A DNA stretch of 64,000 bases from Streptomyces albogriseolus (lineage in GTDB: Bacteria > Actinomycetota > Actinomycetes > Streptomycetales > Streptomycetaceae): positions 186,001-250,000 of the forward strand of contig BMVA01000001.1 in NCBI GenBank assembly GCA_014650475.1, given 5' to 3'. A model generated the notes under the pieces. It was not told the origin of the DNA and ran no database searches. It saw nothing but the letters and a program-made list of their open reading frames with translations. Positions 41,234 to 48,973 of the stretch are shown in pieces (the stretch's first letter is position 1; each line of letters starts with the position of its first letter). Made by a program: the position numbers and the translations under genes.

Positions 41234-41791
41234 GTGGAACGACCGTTGCTGTTCCTGGACGTCGACGGCCCTCTCAACCCTTACGCGGCCCGGCCCGAGA
41301 GGCGCCCCGAGGGCTGCATCACCCTCAGGGTGCCCCGGAACAGCGCCCTCGTCGACGAGGTGAGCCTGTCGTCCCGTCGGCGTCCCCTGCGGGTCTGGCT
41401 CAATCCTGAGCACGGACGTTCCCTGCTCCGGATGGAATACGACCTGTGCTGGGCGACGACATGGATGGACGAGGCCAACCGATGGATCGCACCGGCCCTC
41501 GGCCTCCCCGAACTCCCCTTTGTCGACTTCGGTGACGCGCTCTTCCGGGAGCGCCCCGACGGAGTCCACTGGAAGACCGCGCCACTGGTGGAGTACGCCG
41601 ACGGCCGCCCCTTCGCCTGGGTGGACGACGAACAGACCGAGCCCGACCGGGCCTACGTCGACGCCCACCACCGCGGGTTGGCGCTCCTGCACCATGTCGA
41701 CCCGCGCATCGGCCTCCGCGACGACGACTTCCGAGCCCTCGCGGACTTCGTGGACGACTCATATGACGCCCGGCCGTCGACTGATGCATGA
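41234..41791 (+). CDS. HAD-like hydrolase domain protein
   Basis: 185 residues from GTG 41234. Motif I of the HAD fold, LLFLDVDGPLNPY, is at residues 5-17 with both aspartates. WATTWMDEANRWIAP carries a motif II-like Thr. FAWVDDEQTEPDRAYV and HHVDPRIGLRDDDFRAL give the later acidic motif. This set matches a group of small secondary-metabolism-era actinobacterial HAD proteins with no assigned substrate. It ends 8 bases before the convergent MFS gene. Confidence 0.78.
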   Translation: MERPLLFLDVDGPLNPYAARPERRPEGCITLRVPRNSALVDEVSLSSRRRPLRVWLNPEHGRSLLRMEYDLCWATTWMDEANRWIAPALGLPELPFVDFGDALFRERPDGVHWKTAPLVEYADGRPFAWVDDEQTEPDRAYVDAHHRGLALLHHVDPRIGLRDDDFRALADFVDDSYDARPSTDA

Positions 41792-41799
41792 GGACGGCG

Positions 41800-42978
41800 T
41801 CACAGCCGCGCCTCCCCGCTCCTGGCACCGGTGACGACGCGAAGGAAGGGGAACGCGATGAGCAGCGCGGTCGCGACGAGGAGGCCTGACGCGTAGAGCG
41901 GGCCCAGGGGGCCGGCTCCGGTGCCGAGCGTGGCCCCGGCCGCGACGGGGCCGACGGCAGCACCCACGTTGAGCGCCGCAGTCGCGTACGCGCCGGCCAT
42001 CGTGGGGGCGCCCGCGGCCTCGTGAAGGACGCGGGCGATCAGTGTGCTGCCCAGCGCGAACGACAGCGCGCCCTGCACGAACACGAGCGTGAACAAGGCG
42101 ACCGGCCGGTGGGCCAGCACCGCCAGGGCCGGCCAGCCGATCAGCAGCAGGGGACCGGCGACCGTGACGACCGGGCCGGGGTTCCGGTCGGACATCCGTC
42201 CGGCGACGGTGACGCCCACGAAGGAACCGGCGCCGAAGAGCACCAGGGCGACGGGCACCCACAGCTCACCCAGCCCGGCGGTGCCGGTCACCACGGGTGC
42301 GAGGAAGGTGAGGCCGCCGAAGGTGGCCGCGTTCACCAGCGCGCCGAGCAGCATCACCAGGATCAGCCGCGGCCGGGTGAGTCGGGAGAGTTCCGTCCGC
42401 AGCGCCGGTTTACCGGCCGCCCCGCATGCGTCATGTTCCGCGGGGACGCCTTCGACGATGCCGACGGCCGCCGGCAGGCAGAGAGCGGTGACGGCCCAGA
42501 AGGTGGCCTGCCAGCCGAGTTCCGTGCCGAGCACCGCCCCGCCGGGCACGCCGACGATCGTGGCCAGCGTCGTGCCGGACAGCAGAACGGCCAAGGCGCG
42601 TCCCTTCCTGTCGGGCGGGACCAGGGCGGCCGCGGCTGTCATGGCGACGGCGAGGAATCCGGCGTTCGCGAGCGCGGCGACGACTCGGGTGCAGAACAGG
42701 AGAGCGAAGCTCGTGGAGGCGGCGCCCACGGCGTGGGCCGCGGCGAAGACCAGGAGGAAGCTGAGAAGGGCTGGGCGCCTGGGCAGGTTGCGGGCCGACG
42801 CGGCCACCAGGGGGGCTCCGACGATCATGCCGATCGCGTAGGCCGAGGTGAGCGAGCCCGCCGTCCCGACGGTGACGCCGAGATCCAGGGCGATGTCCGG
42901 CAGAAGGCCGGCAAGCATGAACTCCGAGGTGCCCATGGCGAAGACCGCCAGGGCAAGCAGGTACAACGGGAGGGGCAT
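41800..42978 (-). CDS. MFS drug exporter, Cmx/CmrA chloramphenicol-efflux type
   Basis: 392 residues from ATG 42978 with GGAG eight bases upstream. Twelve hydrophobic helices are visible. The N-terminus LYLLALAVFAMGTSEFMLAGLLPDIALDLGV and AYAIGMIVGAPLVA are strongly like actinobacterial chloramphenicol exporters (Cmx, CmrA, CmlR). Loop 2-3 reads ARNLPRRPAL rather than the full GxxxDRxGRR. Similar proteins export other hydrophobic compounds, so the drug is not certain. A possible leader peptide and two hairpins lie in its 177-base leader. Confidence 0.85.
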   Translation of the reverse strand: MPLPLYLLALAVFAMGTSEFMLAGLLPDIALDLGVTVGTAGSLTSAYAIGMIVGAPLVAASARNLPRRPALLSFLLVFAAAHAVGAASTSFALLFCTRVVAALANAGFLAVAMTAAAALVPPDRKGRALAVLLSGTTLATIVGVPGGAVLGTELGWQATFWAVTALCLPAAVGIVEGVPAEHDACGAAGKPALRTELSRLTRPRLILVMLLGALVNAATFGGLTFLAPVVTGTAGLGELWVPVALVLFGAGSFVGVTVAGRMSDRNPGPVVTVAGPLLLIGWPALAVLAHRPVALFTLVFVQGALSFALGSTLIARVLHEAAGAPTMAGAYATAALNVGAAVGPVAAGATLGTGAGPLGPLYASGLLVATALLIAFPFLRVVTGARSGEARL

Positions 42979-43168
42979 CGAGTGGCTCCGAGGTGAGGAG
43001 AGGCACGAGAGGGTCATCTCGTCACCGCGGCCAGCCGTGAACACACGCGCGTCCCACCGCGGAAGGCGGTGCGACGACAGGACTACGGACTCGGTGGTTC
43101 AGGGGCTGGCGGCGTGACCGACAGCCCCCACCTCGTCCGACTCAGGACTCGACATGTCCCGCACGCTA
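42979..43168 (-). promoter_or_regulatory. Candidate leader-peptide attenuator of the MFS gene
   Basis: On the minus strand, TAGCGT (43168-43163) sits eight bases before ATG 43155, which opens MSSPESDEVGAVGHAASP and stops at 43099. Next come the hairpins CACCGC/GCGGTG and ACGAGA/TCTCGT (loop six), the latter about 30 bases before ATG 42978. The layout (short peptide, then hairpin, then resistance gene) fits drug-induced attenuation. The rest of the 307-base gap to 43285 holds no gene. Confidence 0.4.
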
Positions 43169-43285
43169 TCCGACCGATGCCTTCCGGAGCATTCCGGTTT
43201 TCCCCGGGTGCCGTTCGGGGGCCGGAGGGCGAACACGTCCGGGTCGTGGCGGTCGGCTCCGCCGACGCCTCGGTCCGCTCGCCCT

Positions 43286-44092
43286 CTACGCCGTCCCAGC
43301 GGCCGGCACCCGCGCCACGCCCGCGTAGATCCCGCTGTCCTCCGCCGGAGGCGCCGGTTCCGTGCGGAACCATTCCGGGGCCGTCACCAGGCCGGGGGCG
43401 ACCAGGTCGAGGCCGTCGAAGAAGCGGGAGACCTCGGCGTGGGTGCGGAAGCCGAGGCGGATGCCGGCGCGGGCGTACTCCTCGGTGACCTGGCGGGCCA
43501 GGTCGGCGTGGAGGTCGGACGCGGCGTGGGACAGCACGAGGTGGCTGCCCGGCGGCAGCGCGTCCACCAACTGCCGGACGATGCCCTGCGGGTCCTGGTC
43601 GTCGGGGAGGAAGTGGAGGAGGGCGATCAGGGACAGGGCCACGGGGCGGGAGAAGTCGAGGACGTCGCGGGCGTGCCGCAGGATCTCGCCGGGTTCGCGC
43701 ACGTCGGCCTGGACGTAGTCCGTGGTGCCCTCGGGGCTGCTGACGAGCAGCGCCTCGGCGTGACGCAGCACGATCGGGTCGTTGTCGACGTAGACGACCC
43801 GCGCCGCGGGGACCACGCGCTGCACGATCTGGTGGAGGTTCGGCTCGGTGGGGATGCCGGTGCCGATGTCCAGGAACTGGTCGACGCCCTGGTCCGCGAG
43901 CCAGGCGGCGGCGCGGTGCATGAAGGCGCGGTTCTGCCGGGCGGCGTCCTTCGCCTGCGGCGGGAGTGCGCGCCCGACGACCTCGTCGACCGGATAGTTG
44001 TCCTTGCCGCCCAGCAGCCAGTCGTAGACCCGCGCGGGCTGGGCCCTGCTGGTGTCGGTCCGCGGCGGGGTGGGGGGTGTGCCCGTCGGCAT
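43286..44092 (-). CDS. SAM-dependent methyltransferase (DUF574 family)
   Basis: 268 residues. The family opening is clear: TSRAQPARVYDWLLGGKDNYPVD, then RQNRAFMHRAAAWLA and the SAM loop FLDIGTGIPTEPNLHQI. VVYVDNDPIVLRHAEALL and YVQADVREP follow the Rossmann order. DUF574 proteins are numerous in Streptomyces, often near conservon or regulatory genes, and their substrates are unknown. It ends near FRTEPAPPAEDSGIYAGVARV, the usual C-terminal strand pair. It is 131 bases downstream of the LacI gene stop. Confidence 0.9.
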   Translation of the reverse strand: MPTGTPPTPPRTDTSRAQPARVYDWLLGGKDNYPVDEVVGRALPPQAKDAARQNRAFMHRAAAWLADQGVDQFLDIGTGIPTEPNLHQIVQRVVPAARVVYVDNDPIVLRHAEALLVSSPEGTTDYVQADVREPGEILRHARDVLDFSRPVALSLIALLHFLPDDQDPQGIVRQLVDALPPGSHLVLSHAASDLHADLARQVTEEYARAGIRLGFRTHAEVSRFFDGLDLVAPGLVTAPEWFRTEPAPPAEDSGIYAGVARVPAAGTA

Positions 44093-44223
44093 GACACGTC
44101 CGTTCCGGTGGGTACGGCGGCTCCTGCGCCCTGACGATCATCGAGTCTGGCACACCAACGGCCGTGCGGACAGGGGCGGTTCACCGGTCTGCGCCCCGTG
44201 TCGGCGACGAGCCTCAGCGCCCC

Positions 44224-45351
44224 TCAACGCCCCTCAGCGCCTCCCTCCGGCGGCGGCGCCGTGCTCTGCCGCAGCACCAGCCGCGCCGGCACCAGCGTCG
44301 TGCCCCGCTCCGGTCCCTCCTGCCGCATCTTGCGCAGCACCGCCTGTACGCACAGCCGCCCCACCTCGGCGAAGTCCTGGTGCAGGGTGGTCAGCGGCGG
44401 CAGGAACGAGGACGCCTCCGGGATGTCGTCGAAGCCGACCACGCTGACGTCCTCCGGCACCCGTCTGCCGTGTTCGTGCAGGGCTCTCAACAACCCCAGC
44501 GCCATCTGGTCGTTGGCGGCGAAGACGGCCGTGCAGTCCTCGACGGCGGCGAGTTCGAGGCCGGCCCGGTAGCCGGACTCGGCCGACCAGTCGCCGCGGA
44601 CCAGCGGCGGCAGCTCCCGCCCCGCCTCGGTGAGCGCGGCGCGCCAGGCGTCCGTGCGGCGCTGCGCGGCGAACGAGTCCTCGGGGCCGGCGAGATGCCA
44701 CACGGTGCGGTGGCCGAGGCCGAGCAGGTGCCGTACGGCGGCGCGGGTGCCGCCGTGCTGGTCGGTGTCGACGACGGTGTAGCGGTCGCCGGCGTCGGAG
44801 TCGACCACCACCACCTGGACGTGCGGCGGGAGATGGACCGTGGCCGCGTCCAGGAGGTGCACCTCCATGATGACGATCACGGCGTCGACGGCGAGTTCCT
44901 CGAGGCGGGAGAACGCACCGCGCACCTCGTCCTGGGTGGGCACGGCGACCGGCAGCAGGGTCACCGCGTAGCCCTCGCGCGCGGCGGAGTTGGCGATGGC
45001 CTCCAGGGTGCGCACGTTGCCGGTGGTGGAGAGCGTGAAGGTGATGACGCCTATGGTGCGGAACTCGCCCCGCTTGAGGGCGCGGGCGGCACTGTTGGGC
45101 CGGTAGCCGAGCTCCTTCATCGCGGCGAGGACCTGGCGGCGGGTCTCCTCGGTCACCCCGGGATAGCCGTTGGAGACGCGGGAGACGGTCTGCGCCGAGA
45201 CTCCCGCGAGCCGTGCCACGTCCGCCATCGAGGCGGTGGCGCGGGCCCGGGCGCGGCGCCGCGGGGCGGGCGCGGCCGTCCCCCGGCCGTCTCCCTCCGT
45301 CGCGGCGGCCGGGCCGCCCGGGTCCACCGCCGCGTCGTCGACCGTCTCCAC
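44224..45351 (-). CDS. LacI-family repressor of the galactan locus
   Basis: 375 residues from GTG 45351. A 40-residue Ala/Arg tail precedes the headpiece MADVARLAGVSAQTVSRVSNGYPGVTEETRR; the internal ATG there is an alternative start. The hinge helix is YRPNSAARALK. The sensor domain has VDAVIVIMEV, GGTRAAVRHLLGLGHRTVWHLAGPEDSFAAQRR and VVGFDDIPEASSFLPPLTTLHQDF. It is divergent from the ABC-GH42-GH30 genes. Two near-identical palindromes lie between, one overlapping its own -35, so it should repress both sides and respond to a galacto-oligosaccharide (inference). Confidence 0.92.
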   Translation of the reverse strand: METVDDAAVDPGGPAAATEGDGRGTAAPAPRRRARARATASMADVARLAGVSAQTVSRVSNGYPGVTEETRRQVLAAMKELGYRPNSAARALKRGEFRTIGVITFTLSTTGNVRTLEAIANSAAREGYAVTLLPVAVPTQDEVRGAFSRLEELAVDAVIVIMEVHLLDAATVHLPPHVQVVVVDSDAGDRYTVVDTDQHGGTRAAVRHLLGLGHRTVWHLAGPEDSFAAQRRTDAWRAALTEAGRELPPLVRGDWSAESGYRAGLELAAVEDCTAVFAANDQMALGLLRALHEHGRRVPEDVSVVGFDDIPEASSFLPPLTTLHQDFAEVGRLCVQAVLRKMRQEGPERGTTLVPARLVLRQSTAPPPEGGAEGR

Positions 45352-45444
45352 GCGCCGCCCCCCGCCTTCCTGTCTCCCGTGTCACGGTCCCCCTGAGGAC
45401 CCTTGACCGTCGTCATCGGGGCAGTGTAGACATGCCGCCACCGG

Positions 45445-45506
45445 ATGTTTACGTAAACATAACAGGTCGACGCGATTCCCCGGCCCAAGGATGTTTACGC
45501 AAACAT
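45445..45506. promoter_or_regulatory. Twin LacI operators of the galactan locus
   Basis: ATGTTTACGTAAACAT (45445-45460) is a perfect palindrome. ATGTTTACGCAAACAT (45491-45506) differs by one base. Centres are 46 bases apart. The first overlaps the -35 region of the LacI gene, whose -10 is TACACT (45428-45423). No clear -10 for the rightward operon was found. Confidence 0.85.
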
Positions 45507-45586
45507 CCGACCGGGCGACCTGCCGCCCGGCTCCGTGCCGGGTGCCGAGCCGCTGGTTACCGGAACGCCGAACAGCAAGGAACGAC

Positions 45587-46513
45587 ATGACGACGCTGCA
45601 ACCGCCGGCGGCCGCAGAGCCGCGGCCGGCCCCGCCTCCGGTGAGACGGGACCGGCGCTCATGGAAGGGCTGGGGGTTCATCGGCCCGTTCGCGGCCGTG
45701 TTCGCCCTGGTCTTCCTCGCACCGATCGCTTACTCGGTCTACCTGAGCCTGTTCCGCGACCAGCTCATCGGCGGCACCACCTTCGTCGGGTTCGACAACT
45801 ACCAGCAGGCCCTGAAGGACGAGCTGTTCTGGGCGTCGCTGGGCCGGGTCGCGCTGTTCCTGGTGGTCCAGGTGCCGATCATGCTGGGCATCGCCCTGCT
45901 GGTGGCGCTCGCCCTGGACAGCGGCCGGCTGTACGGCAAGAGCTTCTTCCGCATCACGATCTTCCTGCCGTACGCGGTGCCCGCCGTGGTCGCCACCCTG
46001 ATGTGGGGCTTCATGTACGGCACCAAGTACGGCCTGGTCGGGGACTTCAACTCCGCCTTCGGCTGGTCGCTGCCCGACCCGCTCTCCGCCGACCTGGTGC
46101 TGGCCTCCATCGGCAACATCGTCACGTGGGAGTTCGTCGGCTACAACATGCTGATCTTCTACTCGGCGCTGCGGGTCGTCCCGCACTCCCTGTACGAGGC
46201 GGCGGAGATCGACGGCGCGAGCCAGTGGCGGGTGATCACCGCGATCAAGCTGCCCGCCATCCGCGGCGCGCTGGTGATCGCGACGATCTTCTCCATCATC
46301 GGCAGCTTCCAGCTCTTCAACGAGCCGAGCATCCTGCGTCCGCTGGCCCGCAACGCCATCACCACGGACTACACGCCGAACTTCTACACGTACTCGCTGT
46401 CCTTCAGCGGCCAGCAGCACAACTACTCCGCGACCGTGGCCATCATCATGGGCCTGATCACGATGGTGGTCGCCTACGTCGTGCAGCTTCGCGGCATGCG
46501 CAAGGGAGCGTGA
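45587..46513 (+). CDS. Galacto-oligosaccharide ABC permease (MalF type)
   Basis: 308 residues with AAGGAA at 45577-45582. Six hydrophobic helices begin WGFIGPFAAVFALVFLAPIAYSVYLSLF. The EAA loop reads SLYEAAEIDGASQWRVITAIKLP. It is the first gene of a five-gene rightward run and lies 80 bases after the second LacI operator. The partner permease starts four bases after its stop. There is no ATPase gene in the locus, so the shared MsiK-type ATPase is needed. Confidence 0.92.
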   Translation: MTTLQPPAAAEPRPAPPPVRRDRRSWKGWGFIGPFAAVFALVFLAPIAYSVYLSLFRDQLIGGTTFVGFDNYQQALKDELFWASLGRVALFLVVQVPIMLGIALLVALALDSGRLYGKSFFRITIFLPYAVPAVVATLMWGFMYGTKYGLVGDFNSAFGWSLPDPLSADLVLASIGNIVTWEFVGYNMLIFYSALRVVPHSLYEAAEIDGASQWRVITAIKLPAIRGALVIATIFSIIGSFQLFNEPSILRPLARNAITTDYTPNFYTYSLSFSGQQHNYSATVAIIMGLITMVVAYVVQLRGMRKGA

Positions 46514-46517
46514 CCCG

Positions 46518-47459
46518 ATGACCACGCCTGTCACCACCCCCGCCCCCGCCGCCGCGGCCCCCGGCGCCGTGAAAAGCGCCCCGCGTCTGCGGCGCGCCAA
46601 GGAGCACCGCCCGGGCCGCCCCCGGCGCAGCAAGCTGCTGACCGTGCTGACCTCGCTGGTCGTCCTCTACACCGTGGTCCCGCTCATCTGGCTGGTGGTC
46701 AACGCCACGAAGACGCAGTCGGGGCTGGCGAGCTCCAACGGCCTGTGGTTCGCGGACGACTTCGCCCTGTGGGACAACATCCGTGACACGTTCACCTACG
46801 GCGACGGCATCTTCACCCGCTGGCTGCTCAACACCCTGCTGTACGTGGTGCTGGGCGCCGGCGGCGCGACCCTGCTGGCGGTGCTCGGCGGGTACGCGCT
46901 GGCGAAGTTCGACTTCCCCGGCAAACGCGGCGTCTTCGCCACGGTGATCGGCGCGGTCGCGGTGCCGGGCACCGCGCTCGCCGTCCCCACCTTCCTGATG
47001 TTCAGCAAGATGGGGCTGACGGACACCCCGTGGGCGGTCATCCTCCCGTCGCTGGTGTCGCCGTTCGGCCTCTACCTGATGTGGGTCTTCGCCACCGAGG
47101 CGATCCCCACGGAGCTTCTGGAAGCCGCCCGGATGGACGGCGCGGGCGAGGCGCGGACCTTCTTCACCGTCGCGCTTCCGCTGCTCGCCCCCGGCATCGT
47201 GACCGTGCTGCTGTTCACCACGGTCGCCACCTGGAACAACTACTTCCTGCCGCTGATCATGCTCAAGGACCCGGACTGGTACCCCCTGACGCTGGGCCTG
47301 AGCGCGTGGAACTCCCAGGCGGAGACCGTCGGCGGCGAGGTGATCTTCAACCTGGTGATCACCGGTTCCCTCCTCACGATCCTGCCGCTCGTCGTCGCGT
47401 TCCTGTTCCTCCAGAAGTACTGGCAGTCGGGTCTCGCCGCCGGAAGCGTCAAGGAGTGA
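46518..47459 (+). CDS. Galacto-oligosaccharide ABC permease (MalG type)
   Basis: 313 residues. A polar, Ala/Pro/Arg-rich N-terminus of about 45 residues is followed by six helices starting LLTVLTSLVVLYTVVPLIWLVV. The EAA loop is ELLEAARMDGAGEARTFFTVALP. It pairs with the MalF-type protein encoded four bases upstream. A 101-base gap before the binding-protein gene is long for this operon but contains no obvious terminator. Confidence 0.92.
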   Translation: MTTPVTTPAPAAAAPGAVKSAPRLRRAKEHRPGRPRRSKLLTVLTSLVVLYTVVPLIWLVVNATKTQSGLASSNGLWFADDFALWDNIRDTFTYGDGIFTRWLLNTLLYVVLGAGGATLLAVLGGYALAKFDFPGKRGVFATVIGAVAVPGTALAVPTFLMFSKMGLTDTPWAVILPSLVSPFGLYLMWVFATEAIPTELLEAARMDGAGEARTFFTVALPLLAPGIVTVLLFTTVATWNNYFLPLIMLKDPDWYPLTLGLSAWNSQAETVGGEVIFNLVITGSLLTILPLVVAFLFLQKYWQSGLAAGSVKE

Positions 47460-47560
47460 TCCGGCGGCCCGCCGACCGCCCTCGAGACCCCACACCCTCC
47501 CCACGTCCTGTCTCCCCCACCCCTCCCCTGTCCCACCCACGAAGAAGTGGATCCACACTC

Positions 47561-48898
47561 ATGCGCAGAAGGACCAGCCGCCTGCTGGGCGGCATCGCCC
47601 TCGTGACCTCCCTCGCCCTGGGCGCCACCGCCTGCGGCGGCTCGGACGACGGCGCCGGCACCGAGTCGGTCTCCGCCGAGGACATCCAGGCGGCCCTGGA
47701 CAAGGGCGGCACGGTCACCGTCTGGTCGTGGGAGCCCACGCTGAAGACGGTCGCCGCCGACTTCCAGAAGAAGCACCCCAAGGTCAAGATCAACCTGGTG
47801 AGCGAGCGCTCCGGCGACAAGCACTACACGGCGCTGTCGAACGCCATATCCGCGGGCAAGGGCGTCCCTGACGTCGCGCAGCTCGAGTACTTCTCGATCG
47901 GCCAGTACTCCCTCACCAAGGGCCTGACCGACCTGTCCGGCTTCGGCGCGGACAAGCTGGCCTCCGCGTACACGCCGGGCCCGTGGAACGCCGTCACCGA
48001 GGGCGACAAGGTGTACGGCCTGCCGATGGACTCCGGTCCGATGGCGCTGTTCTACAACAAGAAGGTCTTCGACAAGTACAAGATCGCCGTTCCCACCACC
48101 TGGGACGAGTACCTGGACGCGGCCCGCAAGCTGCACAAGGCCGACCCGAAGGCGTACATCGCCAACGACACCGGCGACGCCGGCTTTACCACCAGCCTGC
48201 TGTGGCAGGCCGGTTCGCGGCCCTACAAGGTCGACGGCACCAACGTGAAGATCGACTTCGGTGACGCGAACGCCAAGAAGTTCACGGACGTCTGGCAGAA
48301 GCTGATCGACGAGAAGCTGCTCGCGCCCGTCACCAGCTGGACCGACGACTGGTACAAGGGCCTCGGCGACGGCTCCATCGCCACCCTGTCCACCGGCGCC
48401 TGGATGCCCGCCAACTTCGAGTCCGGCGTGCCGAACGCCTCCGGCCAGTGGCGCGTGGCCCCGCTGCCCGCGTGGGCCCAGGGCGACAAGGCCAGCGCGG
48501 AGAACGGCGGCAGCGCCCTGACCGTCCCGGCGCTCGCCAAGAACAAGGAACTGGCCTACGCCTTCGTGGAGTACGCCAACTCCGGCGAGGGCGTCGCCTC
48601 CCGCGTCTCCGAGGGCGCCTTCCCCGCCACCCAGGCGGAGCTGAAGTCCACCGAGTTCCTGGGCAAGGAGTTCCCGTACTTCGGCGGCCAGAAGGCCAAC
48701 GAGATCTTCGCCGCCTCGGCCGCGAACGTCGCCGACGACTGGTCGTACCTGCCCTTCCAGGCGTACGCCAACTCGATCTTCAACGACACCGTCGGCAAGG
48801 CCTACATCTCCGGCACCCGGCTGGAGGACGGTCTCAAGGCGTGGCAGGACGCCTCGGTGAAGTACGGCGAGGAGCAGGGCTTCACCGTCGAGAAGTAG
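47561..48898 (+). CDS. Galacto-oligosaccharide ABC substrate-binding lipoprotein
   Basis: 445 residues. The signal RRRTSRLLGGIALVTSLALGATAC ends in a lipobox (GATAC), with the lipid cysteine near residue 24. The mature protein follows the MalE-like plan: TVTVWSWEPTLKTVAADFQKKHPKVKINLV, DVAQLEYFSIGQYSLTKGLTDL, ALFYNKKVFDKY and STGAWMPANFESG. Aromatic residues typical of sugar contacts are plentiful (W, Y near 230-290). Its place between permeases and a GH42 gene indicates beta-galacto-oligosaccharides as cargo. Confidence 0.92.
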   Translation: MRRRTSRLLGGIALVTSLALGATACGGSDDGAGTESVSAEDIQAALDKGGTVTVWSWEPTLKTVAADFQKKHPKVKINLVSERSGDKHYTALSNAISAGKGVPDVAQLEYFSIGQYSLTKGLTDLSGFGADKLASAYTPGPWNAVTEGDKVYGLPMDSGPMALFYNKKVFDKYKIAVPTTWDEYLDAARKLHKADPKAYIANDTGDAGFTTSLLWQAGSRPYKVDGTNVKIDFGDANAKKFTDVWQKLIDEKLLAPVTSWTDDWYKGLGDGSIATLSTGAWMPANFESGVPNASGQWRVAPLPAWAQGDKASAENGGSALTVPALAKNKELAYAFVEYANSGEGVASRVSEGAFPATQAELKSTEFLGKEFPYFGGQKANEIFAASAANVADDWSYLPFQAYANSIFNDTVGKAYISGTRLEDGLKAWQDASVKYGEEQGFTVEK

Positions 48899-48973
48899 CG
48901 ACACGCACCACCCCGCGGGGCGGCGCGCACCACGCCGCGCGCCGCCCCCGATGCGCCCACCGGAAGGACCACC

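Noticed and set aside
43069-43488. A 139-codon plus-strand frame in the gap before the methyltransferase
   Set aside because: No ribosome site, Arg/Pro-rich composition, and it runs into the antisense of a real gene.
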